Below are positions 20,353 through 28,520 of a DNA stretch of 32,695 bases, piece after piece (within the stretch, counting starts at the first letter, position 1; every line of letters starts with the position of its first letter). The translations under genes were made by a program, and so were the position numbers. The notes below the pieces were generated by a model. The model made no database searches and was not told the DNA's origin. It worked only from the letters and a program-made list of their open reading frames with translations. Origin of the DNA: Pantoea brenneri (GTDB taxonomy: Bacteria > Pseudomonadota > Gammaproteobacteria > Enterobacterales > Enterobacteriaceae); assembly GCA_002095305.1 (NCBI GenBank), contig MIEI01000057.1, forward strand, positions 1-32,695. The letters run 5' to 3'.

Positions 20353-20958
20353 ATGGCAAAAGCACTGGTGATATTTCTGCATGGCGTCGGCAGTAACGGC
20401 GACGATCTGGCACCGATTGGGCGTCACTGGGCGGCCTTATTACCGGATGTGGTGTTTGCATCGCCGGATGCGCCTGCAGCGTTTGATGGCGGTTTTGGCT
20501 ATCAGTGGTTCAGCCTGGCCGGCGTTACGCCAGAGAACCGTCCGGCGCGGGTACGGGCGGCGCGGGCAGCGTTTGACGCCACTCTCAGCAACATTATCAG
20601 CCAGCACGGCTTCGCCGAACGCTGGCACGAGGTGGTGCTGGTGGGCTTTTCGCAGGGGTCGATTATGGCGCTGGATGCGCTGGCATCCGGCCGTTATCCG
20701 CTGGCGGGCGTGGTGGCATTTTCAGGGCGTCTGGCGTTTGACGGCGAGCTGACGCCGCAGCCTCATCTGCCGGCCATGCTGATCCACGGCCATGCCGATG
20801 AGGTGATCCCGTGGCAGGAGAGCGAATCCGCGGCTGCGCGGCTGAAACAGGCGGCAGTGCCGGTTGAAACCCTGTTTGAGCCAGCGACCGGCCACACCAT
20901 TTCAGCACAGGGCGCTCTGCATGCCGCCGCGTTTATCGGGCAATGCCTGCAGGATTAA
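20353..20958 (+). CDS. Small alpha/beta-hydrolase esterase (phospholipase/carboxylesterase family)
   Basis: The 201-residue protein is a compact alpha/beta hydrolase. The oxyanion-hole region is FLHGVGSNGDDL, the nucleophile Ser is in GFSQGS (about residue 99), the Asp in HGHADEVIPW and the His in ATGHTIS. The arrangement resembles E. coli YpfH and other acyl-protein-thioesterase-like carboxylesterases, but identity is too low to use that name. It begins 22 bases after yqjG with AAGGA upstream, so a joint role in detoxification is possible. It ends 3 bases before a convergent gene. Confidence 0.88.
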   Translation: MAKALVIFLHGVGSNGDDLAPIGRHWAALLPDVVFASPDAPAAFDGGFGYQWFSLAGVTPENRPARVRAARAAFDATLSNIISQHGFAERWHEVVLVGFSQGSIMALDALASGRYPLAGVVAFSGRLAFDGELTPQPHLPAMLIHGHADEVIPWQESESAAARLKQAAVPVETLFEPATGHTISAQGALHAAAFIGQCLQD

Positions 20959-20961
20959 ACA

Positions 20962-21777
20962 CTACGACCAGTAGCGGCTTAATGCCTGCCACGCCTGCCG
21001 GGCAGCCACCTCAGGCGGCAGGCGTTTCAGCGTATCATTAAACACTTCAATGCCAACCGGACCCTGATAACCGGCACTTTTCAGCTTATCCACAAAGCGT
21101 CCGATGTCGATAATGCCGTCACCGGGTAGCAGGCGCTGATGACGCGCGATGTCGATCAGACTCTGCTTATCCTGCGGCGGAACGGCAGCCATATCACACA
21201 GTTGCACCTCGTAAATCCGCTCGGCAGGAATGCCATCCAGCTGTGAAGCGTCGCCGCCCAGCGCACAGATATGGAACAGATCGACCACCAGCCCGATGTT
21301 GGGCTGATCGAGACGCTGTAATCGCTGCCACGCCAGCGGCAGGGTGTTATCCACGCTGCACCACGCCATCGGCTCATACATGATGCGCATGTTGTAGCGC
21401 GCGGCTTCCGACGCCATCCAGCGCAGGTCATCATCAATCTGATCGGCGCAGCAATCCTCACGGGTACTGGCCGGAGCCTGAATGGTGTCACACCCCAGCG
21501 CCTGGGCAATGTGGATAAACTGACGCAGCTCTTCGCGCTTCTGCCCGCGCAACGCGCTGGGCGCGCCGGTGAAATCACGCAGCACCTGCAGATTGGTAAA
21601 GCCGGGTCCCTGCTGAGCGGCAATCCGGGCCAGCGCCGCGGCACCGCCGTCGCAGGCCTCCACGTCCTCACGCCAGATTTCGACCTGGTCAAAACCGGCA
21701 TTATGCGCCGCCTGTAGCTTCTCTTCGGGCTCACCGTTTAACAACACCAGGTTAAGGAATGTTGGATTACGACTCAT
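20962..21777 (-). CDS. Sugar phosphate isomerase/epimerase-like TIM-barrel protein
   Basis: The 271-residue protein has the AP-endonuclease-2 / xylose-isomerase-like TIM-barrel pattern: AHNAGFDQVEIWRED, GCDTIQAPAS, MRIMYEPMAW, NIGLVVDLFHICALGGD, IYEVQLCDM and GPVGIEVFND. The Glu, Asp-x-x-His and Glu residues at strand ends are suited to bind a divalent metal. Members include isomerases, epimerases and 3-dehydroshikimate dehydratases, and the sequence alone does not decide. AAGGAG precedes the start. It has no obvious metabolic partner; its neighbours are a convergent esterase and crcB. Confidence 0.85.
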   Translation of the reverse strand: MSRNPTFLNLVLLNGEPEEKLQAAHNAGFDQVEIWREDVEACDGGAAALARIAAQQGPGFTNLQVLRDFTGAPSALRGQKREELRQFIHIAQALGCDTIQAPASTREDCCADQIDDDLRWMASEAARYNMRIMYEPMAWCSVDNTLPLAWQRLQRLDQPNIGLVVDLFHICALGGDASQLDGIPAERIYEVQLCDMAAVPPQDKQSLIDIARHQRLLPGDGIIDIGRFVDKLKSAGYQGPVGIEVFNDTLKRLPPEVAARQAWQALSRYWS

Positions 21778-21916
21778 CTCTCTGCTCCTTAATCGTCCGG
21801 AATAATCGGTGAAGAATAATCAGCTGCAACGCCGCACACCTTGCGGCCTGGGAAACATCGCAGCTAAAACAGTATCTACCTCTTAAGTGTTATGGCATGC
21901 CGCAATTCACGGTCCG

Positions 21917-22294
21917 TCAGGCCAGCAGCGTCATCAGTGCGAAACCGGCAAACGCCATCAGCAGCGAGCCGATGACATGCACCAGCGCACTGGCCATCGC
22001 CCAGAGGTACTTACCTGATTGTAGCAATACCATTAATTCTGCCGTAAACGAGGAGAAGGTGGTCAGCCCGCCGCACAGGCCGGTGATGATCAATAGCTTC
22101 CACGCCGGGTCAATTTCCGGATGGCGGACAAACCAGGCCATCGCCGCGCCAATGATCAACCCGCCGATCAGATTAACCAGCAGCGTGCCGGGCGGCAGGT
22201 TGGGAAATAAAGCATTGAAACGTACCGCGAACAGCCACCGCAGCACACAGCCAGCAGAGCCGCCAATCATGACGGCGAACAACGGTTTCAACAT
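21917..22294 (-). CDS. crcB: CrcB/Fluc fluoride channel
   Basis: The 125-residue membrane protein has four hydrophobic helices. The Fluc signatures are GTLLVNLIGG (residues 36-45) and GLCGGLTTFSSFTAE (72-86), which include the pore Asn and the phenylalanine/threonine track. Fluc proteins form dual-topology dimers that let fluoride leave the cell. AGGAG precedes the ATG. A fluoride riboswitch lies about 97 bases upstream on the same strand, which supports the assignment directly. Confidence 0.97.
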   Translation of the reverse strand: MLKPLFAVMIGGSAGCVLRWLFAVRFNALFPNLPPGTLLVNLIGGLIIGAAMAWFVRHPEIDPAWKLLIITGLCGGLTTFSSFTAELMVLLQSGKYLWAMASALVHVIGSLLMAFAGFALMTLLA

Positions 22295-22352
22295 GTCTTG
22301 CTCCTGATTGCAGATTTCACGCCGGGCTGAGGGGAGAGGCAGAGATAAACCG

Positions 22353-22455
22353 CGCCTGACACCTCAGCTCCCGCGAAAGGATACACCGAGTGTCAGGCGT
22401 CATCAGCCGGGGTAAAGCCCGCCGGCGGTTGGGGAAGGTGGCACGCCATCACCTT
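22353..22455 (-). ncRNA. Fluoride riboswitch (crcB motif) and expression platform
   Basis: On the minus strand bases 22455-22391 fit the fluoride aptamer. P1 is GGCGT with ACGCC, P2 is GCCGG with CCGGC, and the pseudoknot pairs GGTG with CACC. The conserved cores GGTGATGGC and GGCTGATG are present at the expected places. Downstream, CGCCTGACAC (22399-22390) can pair over 10 bp with GTGTCAGGCG (22362-22353). Since CGCC belongs to P1, this is a competing hairpin, the likely off-state. No T-run follows it, so control may act on translation or Rho rather than on intrinsic termination. Confidence 0.93.
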
Positions 22456-22464
22456 AAGCGAAGG

Positions 22465-22493
22465 ATAATACGATGCGACTCTCCGGCTGGCAA
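22465..22493 (-). promoter_or_regulatory. Sigma-70 promoter of the fluoride riboswitch-crcB transcript
   Basis: On the minus strand TTGCCA (22493-22488) and TATTAT (22470-22465) are separated by exactly 17 bases. Transcription would begin near 22458, just before the first conserved aptamer base. Confidence 0.75.
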
Positions 22494-22588
22494 CTGAGTG
22501 GCCACCGCAGCGGTTGCCGCTGAAAACCTTGACGACGGCGCGGCGGTCAGGGTAATGCTGAGCGTTGAAGGCAGCGACCCGGAGAGTC
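22477..22588 (+). repeat. Long-range inverted repeat in the nucleoside hydrolase leader
   Basis: GACTCTCCGG (22477-22486) is perfectly complementary to CCGGAGAGTC (22579-22588), which contains the GGAGAG ribosome-binding site of the gene starting at 22590. A further hairpin, AGCGG-TTG-CCGCT, lies between the arms. In a transcript starting before 22477 the ribosome-binding site would be paired. The left arm also lies within the crcB promoter spacer, so a DNA operator is the alternative. Confidence 0.5.
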
Positions 22589-22589
22589 T

Positions 22590-23531
22590 ATGCGTACCCT
22601 GATTATTGATACTGACATTGGCGTCGACGATGCGTTTGCGCTGGCCTACGCGGCACGAACTCAGCGGCTGCTGGGCATCACTACCGTTTTTGGCAACGTG
22701 GCGGTGGGCCAGGCGGTGAAAAATGCCCGGCTGTTCTGCCAGAAAATGGCGATTGAGGCGGACGTTTATCGCGGCTGTTCCCGGCCGCTGGCGCAGCGTA
22801 CGAGTGCGCCCGCCACGCTGCACGGCGAAGATGGGCTGGGCGATGCGTTTGATAACCCGTTCAGCGACGCAGCGCCCAGTGCGGTGCAGTTCATTATCGA
22901 CAGCGTGCGGGCCCATCCGCAGCAGATCACCCTGGTGGCGATTGGCCCGCTGACCAACATCGCCAGCGCCATTAATCAGGCACCGGACATTATTCCGCTG
23001 GTTAAAGAGCTGGTGATCATGGGCGGCGCATTCGGTACCGGCGGTCATAGCGGCAACGTGACGCCGTTCAGTGAATTCAACATCTGGAAAGATCCGTACG
23101 CCGCCGATCAGGTGCTGACGTCGGCGCTGAAGGTGGTGGTGATACCGCTGGATGTCACCCACCAGGTGCTAATCACCGGCGATGACGTTCAGCGGCTTAA
23201 CCAGCCGGTTCTGAGCGCCATCTGCCGGCCCTATCTTGCTTATAGCCTGGCGAAAGAGGGCTTTGCCGGCATGGCGCTGCACGACACGCTGGCGCTGGCG
23301 TGGCTCAGTCTGCCGGCGGCCTTCACCTTAACGGAAAGCCCGCTGCGGGTGATCACCGAGGGGATCGCCTGCGGCCAGACGGTGCGTAAGCTGAGCGCGC
23401 TGGCTTCGCGCCACGATCCGTTTGATGGTCTGCCGTCTCAGCGCATCGCACTGGCGGTAGATGCCGGTGCGGTAAGGTCACACTTCTTTCAGACCCTGAC
23501 GCTGCTGCACAGCAATCAGCGATCGAAATGA
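22590..23531 (+). CDS. Inosine/uridine-preferring nucleoside hydrolase family (Rih-like)
   Basis: The 313-residue enzyme family splits ribonucleosides into base and ribose with a bound Ca2+. The N-terminal aspartate cluster is DTDIGVDDA (residues 7-15; most members have Pro in place of Ile). Other family marks are LVAIGPLTNIASAI, VIMGGAFGTGGHSGNVTPFS, EFNIWKDPYAA, and the active-site His in LHDTLALAW. GGAGAG precedes the ATG. The gene diverges from crcB and its end overlaps the convergent lgoD gene by 16 bases. Which nucleoside it prefers is not clear. Confidence 0.92.
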   Translation: MRTLIIDTDIGVDDAFALAYAARTQRLLGITTVFGNVAVGQAVKNARLFCQKMAIEADVYRGCSRPLAQRTSAPATLHGEDGLGDAFDNPFSDAAPSAVQFIIDSVRAHPQQITLVAIGPLTNIASAINQAPDIIPLVKELVIMGGAFGTGGHSGNVTPFSEFNIWKDPYAADQVLTSALKVVVIPLDVTHQVLITGDDVQRLNQPVLSAICRPYLAYSLAKEGFAGMALHDTLALAWLSLPAAFTLTESPLRVITEGIACGQTVRKLSALASRHDPFDGLPSQRIALAVDAGAVRSHFFQTLTLLHSNQRSK

Positions 23532-24544
23532 ATCACGCCTTTGATCAGTTCGCGGTTGTTGATCACCTGCGACTCAAAGGTATCCGCCAGCGTTGAAAAG
23601 TCGAGATGGCGATTAAGCATCATTTCAGCCCGCAGTGCGCCGCTGGCCATTAACTCACGTACCCGATCAAAATCTTCACGGGTGGCGTTGCGGCTGCCCA
23701 TCAGGGTGGTCTCTTTTTTGTGGAATTCGCTGTCCGGGATCACCAGATCGCCTTTATGCAGTCCGACATAAACGATGGTGCCGCCATGACGCATCAGGTT
23801 CACCGCGTTGTTCATCGCCGCCGGGCTGCCGGTGGCGTCGATCACTTTGAGCGCCAGACGCCCGCCAAACTGCTCGCGTAGCGCAGTGTAAAAATCCTCT
23901 TCCGCCGGATTGAGCGCTGCCAGGCCGAGCTGGTCAGCCACGTGCTGGCGACGGAACGCGCTGGTATCGGCTACCACCACCTCAGCGCCACTGGCAGCCG
24001 CAATTGCCGCCACGCCCAGGCCGATCGGACCCGCGCCGACCACTAATACCTGCTCACCGGCCACGATAGCGGCACGTCTGACCGCATGGGCACTGATGGC
24101 GAACGGTTCAATCAGCGCGGCCGCCTCCGGCGCGACATCATCAACCACCAGCAGCGTGCTGACCGGTACGCTCAGGTAGTCGCAGAAACCGCCATCCTGA
24201 TGGACGCCAATCACTGAAATCTGCTCGCAGCAGTTGGTCTTGCCGCTCTGACAGGCGTCGCAGCGCAGGCAGGAGATGTAGGGCATCAACGCGACCCGCT
24301 GACCCGGTTCAACGCCGCTCGCGCCGCTGCCCAGCGCCACCACTTCAGCACAGAGTTCATGGCCCAGCACCCGCGGATAGCTGAAGAACGGCTGGTTGCC
24401 GGACCAGGCGTGAATATCGGTGCCACAGATTCCGGCGGTGAGGATTTTAATCAGCGCTTCACCGGCGCCGGGTGTTGGTTGTTCGCGCGTGGCCCAGACC
24501 ATCTTACGTGGCTCGGCGATGACCAGTGCTTTCATTGTTGTCAT
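23516..24544 (-). CDS. lgoD: L-galactonate 5-dehydrogenase, zinc alcohol-dehydrogenase family
   Basis: The 342-residue protein is very similar to E. coli LgoD (YjjN), which oxidises L-galactonate to D-tagaturonate with NAD+. Near-identical blocks are GICGTDIHAW.GNQPFFSYP, RVLGHE, SVIGVHQDGGF, ALIEPFAISAHAVRRAAI and EFHKKETT.MGSRNAT. Catalytic zinc ligands are Cys in GICGTD and His-Glu in GHE; the structural zinc cysteines are in CLRCDACQSGKTNCC. The Rossmann motif is VVGAGPIGLG. GGAGA lies six bases before the ATG. It diverges from lgoR, whose product is its probable regulator. Confidence 0.93.
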   Translation of the reverse strand: MTTMKALVIAEPRKMVWATREQPTPGAGEALIKILTAGICGTDIHAWSGNQPFFSYPRVLGHELCAEVVALGSGASGVEPGQRVALMPYISCLRCDACQSGKTNCCEQISVIGVHQDGGFCDYLSVPVSTLLVVDDVAPEAAALIEPFAISAHAVRRAAIVAGEQVLVVGAGPIGLGVAAIAAASGAEVVVADTSAFRRQHVADQLGLAALNPAEEDFYTALREQFGGRLALKVIDATGSPAAMNNAVNLMRHGGTIVYVGLHKGDLVIPDSEFHKKETTLMGSRNATREDFDRVRELMASGALRAEMMLNRHLDFSTLADTFESQVINNRELIKGVIHFDR

Positions 24545-24650
24545 GGTGATTCTCCGGGTTGTCCTGCAGGCAGTTATGGCGAATCCTGCCTGCGGCGCGG
24601 GATTCGATGGCGGGAAGTGTGAAGCACGACGATTTTTTTGGGCTTTGAAT

Positions 24651-24672
24651 GGTTTTTAATGCGTAAAAAACC
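24651..24672. promoter_or_regulatory. Candidate LgoR operator, lgoD-lgoR intergenic region
   Basis: An imperfect palindrome, GGTTTTTAAT-GC-GTAAAAAACC, lies 10 bases before the lgoR start. Its left arm is the exact complement of ATTAAAAACC, which occurs twice in tandem before lgoT. The recurrence in both control regions of one regulon suggests a LgoR binding site with autoregulation. Confidence 0.55.
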
Positions 24673-24682
24673 GGAGGACGGG

Positions 24683-25585
24683 ATGAGCCGCAGTCAGAAT
24701 TTACGTCACAACGTGATTAACCAGATGCTGGAAAGCATCGCCCAGCGCCATATTCTGTCGCCTCTGCCTCCGCAGGCGGCGCTGGCTGAGATGTTCAATA
24801 TCAGCCGCACCACGGTACGTCACACCCTGCACTATCTGCATCAGCGGGGCGTGCTGGAAAAGGTCGATCAAACCTGGGTGATCGTGCGCGATCCGTGCGA
24901 AGACGACGGGTTCAGTGCGCTAACGCCGCCGATTGAGCAGCAGGCCAGCCACTTCGAACAGGTGTTTTTTAACATGATTAACCAGCGCCAGCTGGTGCCT
25001 GGCGACACCTTCAGCGAGCTGCAACTGGCTCAGCAGGTCAAAGTCAGTCCGGTAGTGGTGCGGGAGTTTCTGCTGCGTTTTATGCGATACGATCTGCTGG
25101 AGCCGGTCAAACGGGGCCAGTGGCGGATGAAGAAATTCAGCCAGGATTACGCGGAGAAGCTGTTTGAGCTGCGGGAAATGCTGGAAACCCACGCGCTGAG
25201 CCGTTTTTTAAATCTGCCAGCCAGCGATGAACGCTGGGTACAGGCGCGGGATCTGCTGGATCGTCACCGATCGATGCGTGACACCATCGCCAGCAACTAC
25301 CGCCACTTTGCCGCCCTGGATCGGCAGATGCATTCACTGATTTTATCCGCCGCCAATAATCCGTTTTTCAACCAGTCGCTGGAGATCATCTCTGTGATAT
25401 TTCACTCACATTATCAGTGGGATGAGAGCGATCTGAAGCAACGAAATATTGTGGCGCTGGAGGAGCATATGGCGATTCTGACCGCGCTGATTGGCCGACA
25501 GGATGTCGATGCGCTTTGTGCATTACATAACCATCTGGCGACGGCTAAAACCTCGATGGTGCGCTCGATTGGTCAGTACAATTAA
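24683..25585 (+). CDS. lgoR: GntR-family regulator of L-galactonate catabolism
   Basis: The 300-residue protein matches E. coli LgoR (YjjM) along its length, beginning MSRSQNLRHNVINQ. The helix-turn-helix is LAEMFNISRTTVRHTLHYL. A second, winged-helix-like stretch, SELQLAQQVKVSPVVVREFL, precedes an FCD-type effector domain (LFELREMLETHALSRFL and SLEIISVIFHSHYQWDE). The start at 24683 has GGAGG five bases upstream and aligns with the E. coli start; in-frame ATGs at 24659 and 24638 are less likely. It lies between divergent lgoD and downstream lgoT. Confidence 0.92.
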   Translation: MSRSQNLRHNVINQMLESIAQRHILSPLPPQAALAEMFNISRTTVRHTLHYLHQRGVLEKVDQTWVIVRDPCEDDGFSALTPPIEQQASHFEQVFFNMINQRQLVPGDTFSELQLAQQVKVSPVVVREFLLRFMRYDLLEPVKRGQWRMKKFSQDYAEKLFELREMLETHALSRFLNLPASDERWVQARDLLDRHRSMRDTIASNYRHFAALDRQMHSLILSAANNPFFNQSLEIISVIFHSHYQWDESDLKQRNIVALEEHMAILTALIGRQDVDALCALHNHLATAKTSMVRSIGQYN

Positions 25586-25601
25586 AAACCGATTAAAAAC
25601 C
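25581..25601 (+). promoter_or_regulatory. Tandem ATTAAAAACC repeats before lgoT (candidate LgoR sites)
   Basis: Two exact copies of ATTAAAAACC start at 25581 and 25592, 11 bases apart, about one helical turn. The first overlaps the lgoR stop codon. The same 10-mer occurs inverted before lgoR. They lie about 155 bases before the lgoT start, a place fit for control of a separate lgoT promoter. Confidence 0.5.
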
Positions 25602-25754
25602 ACAAAGCATTAGCTCCCGCACGATTCAGAAACATCTTTGCAACATCTCTTCTCCTTTGCTCTTAGTCTCGACTGCAACGTCATGGCGGCCACTTGCCGC
25701 TGCGCGAACCCCCCTCTTCACCATAACGATAACTACCCACCTCGGGAGAGTGCA

Positions 25755-27107
25755 ATGGAAAAGACATCAGTGACCGGCCACGACAACGTGTCCGGCGGAG
25801 CGGCGCCAGGCCAGGATTACGTTCCAATGCGCGGCGATATCGTCCGCTCACCGCGCATCCGCAAAATTCAGGTGACAGCCATGCTGTTGCTGCTGTTCGC
25901 CGCCATTATTAACTACCTCGACCGCAGTTCGCTGTCGGTGGCTAACATGACCATCCGCGAGGAGATGGGTCTGAGCGCCACCGAAATCGGCTTCCTGCTC
26001 TCCGCGTTTTCTCTGGCCTACGGCCTGGCGCAGCTGCCGTGTGGCGCGCTGCTGGATCGTAAAGGGCCGCGTATTATGCTCGGCATCGGCATGTTTATCT
26101 GGTCGCTGTTTCAGGCGGCATCGGGTCTGGTACATAACTTCACCCAGTTCATCCTGGTGCGTATCGGCCTCGGCATTGGTGAAGCGCCGATGAACCCGTG
26201 CGGCGTTAAAGTGATCAACGACTGGTTCAATATCAAAGATCGCGGCATGCCGATGGGGATGTTTAATGCCGCCTCAATGATTGGCCTGTCAGTAGCGCCA
26301 CCGATTCTGGCTGCCATGATGCTGGTGATGGGCTGGCGCGGCATGTTTGTCACTATTGGTATCCTCGGGATGTTTCTCGCCATTGGCTGGTACATGGTTT
26401 ACCGCGATCGCGATAACAACACCCTGAGCGCTGAAGAGATCCACTATCTGCAGGCGGGCAGCGTCGCCTCGCGTAAAGAGCCGATCAGCTTCAAAGAGTG
26501 GCGCGGCCTGTTTAAGCAGCGCACCATGTGGGGCATGATGATTGGCTTCAGCGGCATTAACTATACCGCGTGGCTCTATATCGCCTGGCTGCCGGGTTAT
26601 CTGCAGTCGACCTATCATCTGGATCTGAAGAGCACCGGCCTGCTGGCGGCGATTCCGTTCCTGTTTGGTGCGGCGGGGATGTTGCTGAATGGCTATGTGG
26701 TCGATTCGCTGGTGCGTCGTGGCTTTAACGCGGTAAAAACCCGCAAGGTCTGCATCGTCAGCGGTATGCTGCTGTCCGCCGGCTTTACCGCCGTGGTGAC
26801 CCGCGCCACCGATACCACCAGTGCCGTTACCCTGATTGGCATGGCGCTGTTCTGCATTCACTTCGCCGGCACCTCATGCTGGGGCCTGATTCACGCCAAT
26901 GTGACGGCCCGCATGACCGCATCGGTCGGCAGTATCCAGAACTTCGCCAGCTTTATCTTCGCCTCCTTCGCGCCAGTGATCACCGGTTGGGTGCTCGACA
27001 CCACCAAATCGTTCAGCATGGCGCTGATGATTTGTGCCTGCGTGACGCTGGTTGGCGCACTGGCTTACCTGCTGCTGGTGCGCAAACCGATCACCGACGG
27101 CGAGTAA
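25755..27107 (+). CDS. lgoT: MFS L-galactonate transporter
   Basis: The 450-residue permease is very similar to E. coli LgoT (YjjL, 453 residues). Shared segments include INYLDRSSLSVAN, YGLAQLPCGALLDRKGPR, GIGEAPMNPCGVKVINDWFN, GFSGINYTAWLYIAWLPGYL, HFAGTSCWGLIH and TASVGSIQNFASFI. It has twelve predicted helices and would import L-galactonate by proton symport. The start at 25755 has GGGAGAG upstream and matches the E. coli N-terminus MEK; the longer reading from 25638 is rejected. A 169-base leader separates it from lgoR and carries the repeat pair. Confidence 0.93.
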   Translation: MEKTSVTGHDNVSGGAAPGQDYVPMRGDIVRSPRIRKIQVTAMLLLLFAAIINYLDRSSLSVANMTIREEMGLSATEIGFLLSAFSLAYGLAQLPCGALLDRKGPRIMLGIGMFIWSLFQAASGLVHNFTQFILVRIGLGIGEAPMNPCGVKVINDWFNIKDRGMPMGMFNAASMIGLSVAPPILAAMMLVMGWRGMFVTIGILGMFLAIGWYMVYRDRDNNTLSAEEIHYLQAGSVASRKEPISFKEWRGLFKQRTMWGMMIGFSGINYTAWLYIAWLPGYLQSTYHLDLKSTGLLAAIPFLFGAAGMLLNGYVVDSLVRRGFNAVKTRKVCIVSGMLLSAGFTAVVTRATDTTSAVTLIGMALFCIHFAGTSCWGLIHANVTARMTASVGSIQNFASFIFASFAPVITGWVLDTTKSFSMALMICACVTLVGALAYLLLVRKPITDGE

Positions 27108-27112
27108 TCCCG

Positions 27113-27147
27113 CCTGACGGCGCAGGCGTTACGTCAGCGCCGTCAGG
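27113..27147. terminator. Hairpin between convergent lgoT and the downstream gene
   Basis: An 11-bp perfect stem, CCTGACGGCGC with GCGCCGTCAGG (13-base loop), begins 5 bases after lgoT. Its right arm lies within the last codons of the convergent gene. No T-run follows on either strand, so it may be a weak two-way terminator or a protective 3' hairpin. Confidence 0.5.
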
Positions 27148-28520
27148 GTGACTCCATGTTTCGCGCCATAACGCTGGATGCCGGTGATTACCTTCTCCAC
27201 ACTCAGCGGCGGCGGCGGCGGTAACAGCGGCGCCCGTTCCCGTAATGCCGAGTCAAAGCGGGCGAAAGTGGCGAAATCGCGCGGGAAGCGCTCCTCATCC
27301 ACGCCAATCAATGCACCCTCCTCCCGGGCATACGCCAGTAGCGCCTGCCAGCGCGCAATCTCCGCCAGCCCGATGCTGTCGGTGCCGTGCGAAAACAGCA
27401 TCATGTCGATGTTGCGGAACGGTGGCTGTTTCTCAAGGAAACGCTGCAGTGCCGCAGCAGAGGGCTCGGTGCAGAACACCAGCCAGAACGGGATAGCGTG
27501 CTGCTGCATGCTGCACCAGGGGTCCATCAGCAGAAAACTGTCCACCGTCAGGCGGGTCGGTAAAATGCCGGCGGCCAGATACCAGTCGCGGTAGATCTCC
27601 GCCACCACATAACTCATCGCTTCCGGATCTTCATAACGAATCTCCATCAGCTTCAGGCCCTGAGCCTCCGCCAGTTTTTTCAGCGGCGAGATCAGATAAC
27701 CATCCAGTCCCCATTCCGCTTCCGGCACATGATCGGTAATGGCAGGCGGGGTCCAGCGTTCGCGATCAATGCCGTAGCGCGCCAGGTATTCCGCCACCCG
27801 CGGACCGCCCTGTAAGTACTCTTTTTCGGTTGCGCCGCCGAGCGCGCCAAACTGAAAGAACGAGCGATCGCTGGTGCGGGTCACCGGCCACTGTCGGGTA
27901 CAGTGATTGATAAACAGCGTTGATCCGGCCGGCAGGCTGCCCATCAGGAATTCGTTGAACGCCAGCGGCAGCGCGCGCAGTTTCAGCCGGAAGTAGCGCA
28001 TCTGATCGAGCATCAGCCGATCCTGATTCGGGTCCTGCATGTGATGCACCGCCAGCCGTGGCCAGGCAGCCAGCAGCGCGGCGGCAATCTCCTTGCCCTG
28101 CTCAAAGCTCGCCTGCGCATCATCCGGATCGTTATTGGCGGCCCGCACCGGGCAGAGGAAAGTCTGGGGCAGCCAGGGCACGCCCATCGCCGCCGCCAGA
28201 TGTATCAGCGCACCGTTCGAGGAGCCGATAAAGGCCGCCGGATAGTCCTGCTGCGGGTATTCACTCACCATCCATTCGGCGATCCCTTCTACATCCAGCT
28301 CACCGGCCTGACGCAGCGTGATGCCTTCTGCCATGCCGCCCAGCGCGTAGCCCCACTCGCGGAGTCCGGTCGGCAAGCGGTTAAGCGACGGCAGCAGACG
28401 ATCCAGCGTCGGTGACTGACTGGGGCTGGCGAAGGGCCGATCGTGCAGCGCATTGGCCAGCGCCAGCAGCATCGCCGCGGCAGAGTCGAAACGGGCAATC
28501 CCTTTCGGTGGTTTACTCAT
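27129..28520 (-). CDS. Protein of unknown function, 463 residues, coupled to an alpha/beta hydrolase
   Basis: I do not recognise this family. The protein starts MSKPPKGIARFDSAAAMLL, has no signal peptide and no clear membrane helix, so it is probably cytoplasmic. A GxSxG-like sequence, FIGSSNGALIHLAAAMG (about 121-137), recalls a hydrolase nucleophile elbow, but I find no safe Asp/His partners. Other notable blocks are SLPAGSTLFINHCTRQWPVTR, YLISPLKKLAEAQGLKLMEI and a proline run PLLPPPPPL near the C-terminus. GGAGG precedes the ATG at 28520, which overlaps the stop of the upstream hydrolase gene by 8 bases (ATGAGTAA). The two are almost certainly translated together and act in one process. 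Confidence 0.8.
   Translation of the reverse strand: MSKPPKGIARFDSAAAMLLALANALHDRPFASPSQSPTLDRLLPSLNRLPTGLREWGYALGGMAEGITLRQAGELDVEGIAEWMVSEYPQQDYPAAFIGSSNGALIHLAAAMGVPWLPQTFLCPVRAANNDPDDAQASFEQGKEIAAALLAAWPRLAVHHMQDPNQDRLMLDQMRYFRLKLRALPLAFNEFLMGSLPAGSTLFINHCTRQWPVTRTSDRSFFQFGALGGATEKEYLQGGPRVAEYLARYGIDRERWTPPAITDHVPEAEWGLDGYLISPLKKLAEAQGLKLMEIRYEDPEAMSYVVAEIYRDWYLAAGILPTRLTVDSFLLMDPWCSMQQHAIPFWLVFCTEPSAAALQRFLEKQPPFRNIDMMLFSHGTDSIGLAEIARWQALLAYAREEGALIGVDEERFPRDFATFARFDSALRERAPLLPPPPPLSVEKVITGIQRYGAKHGVTLTALT

Noticed and set aside
22449-23162. Minus-strand frame of 237 codons over the nucleoside hydrolase
   Set aside because: It is antisense to a gene with clear catalytic motifs and would run through the crcB promoter; low-complexity shadow composition.
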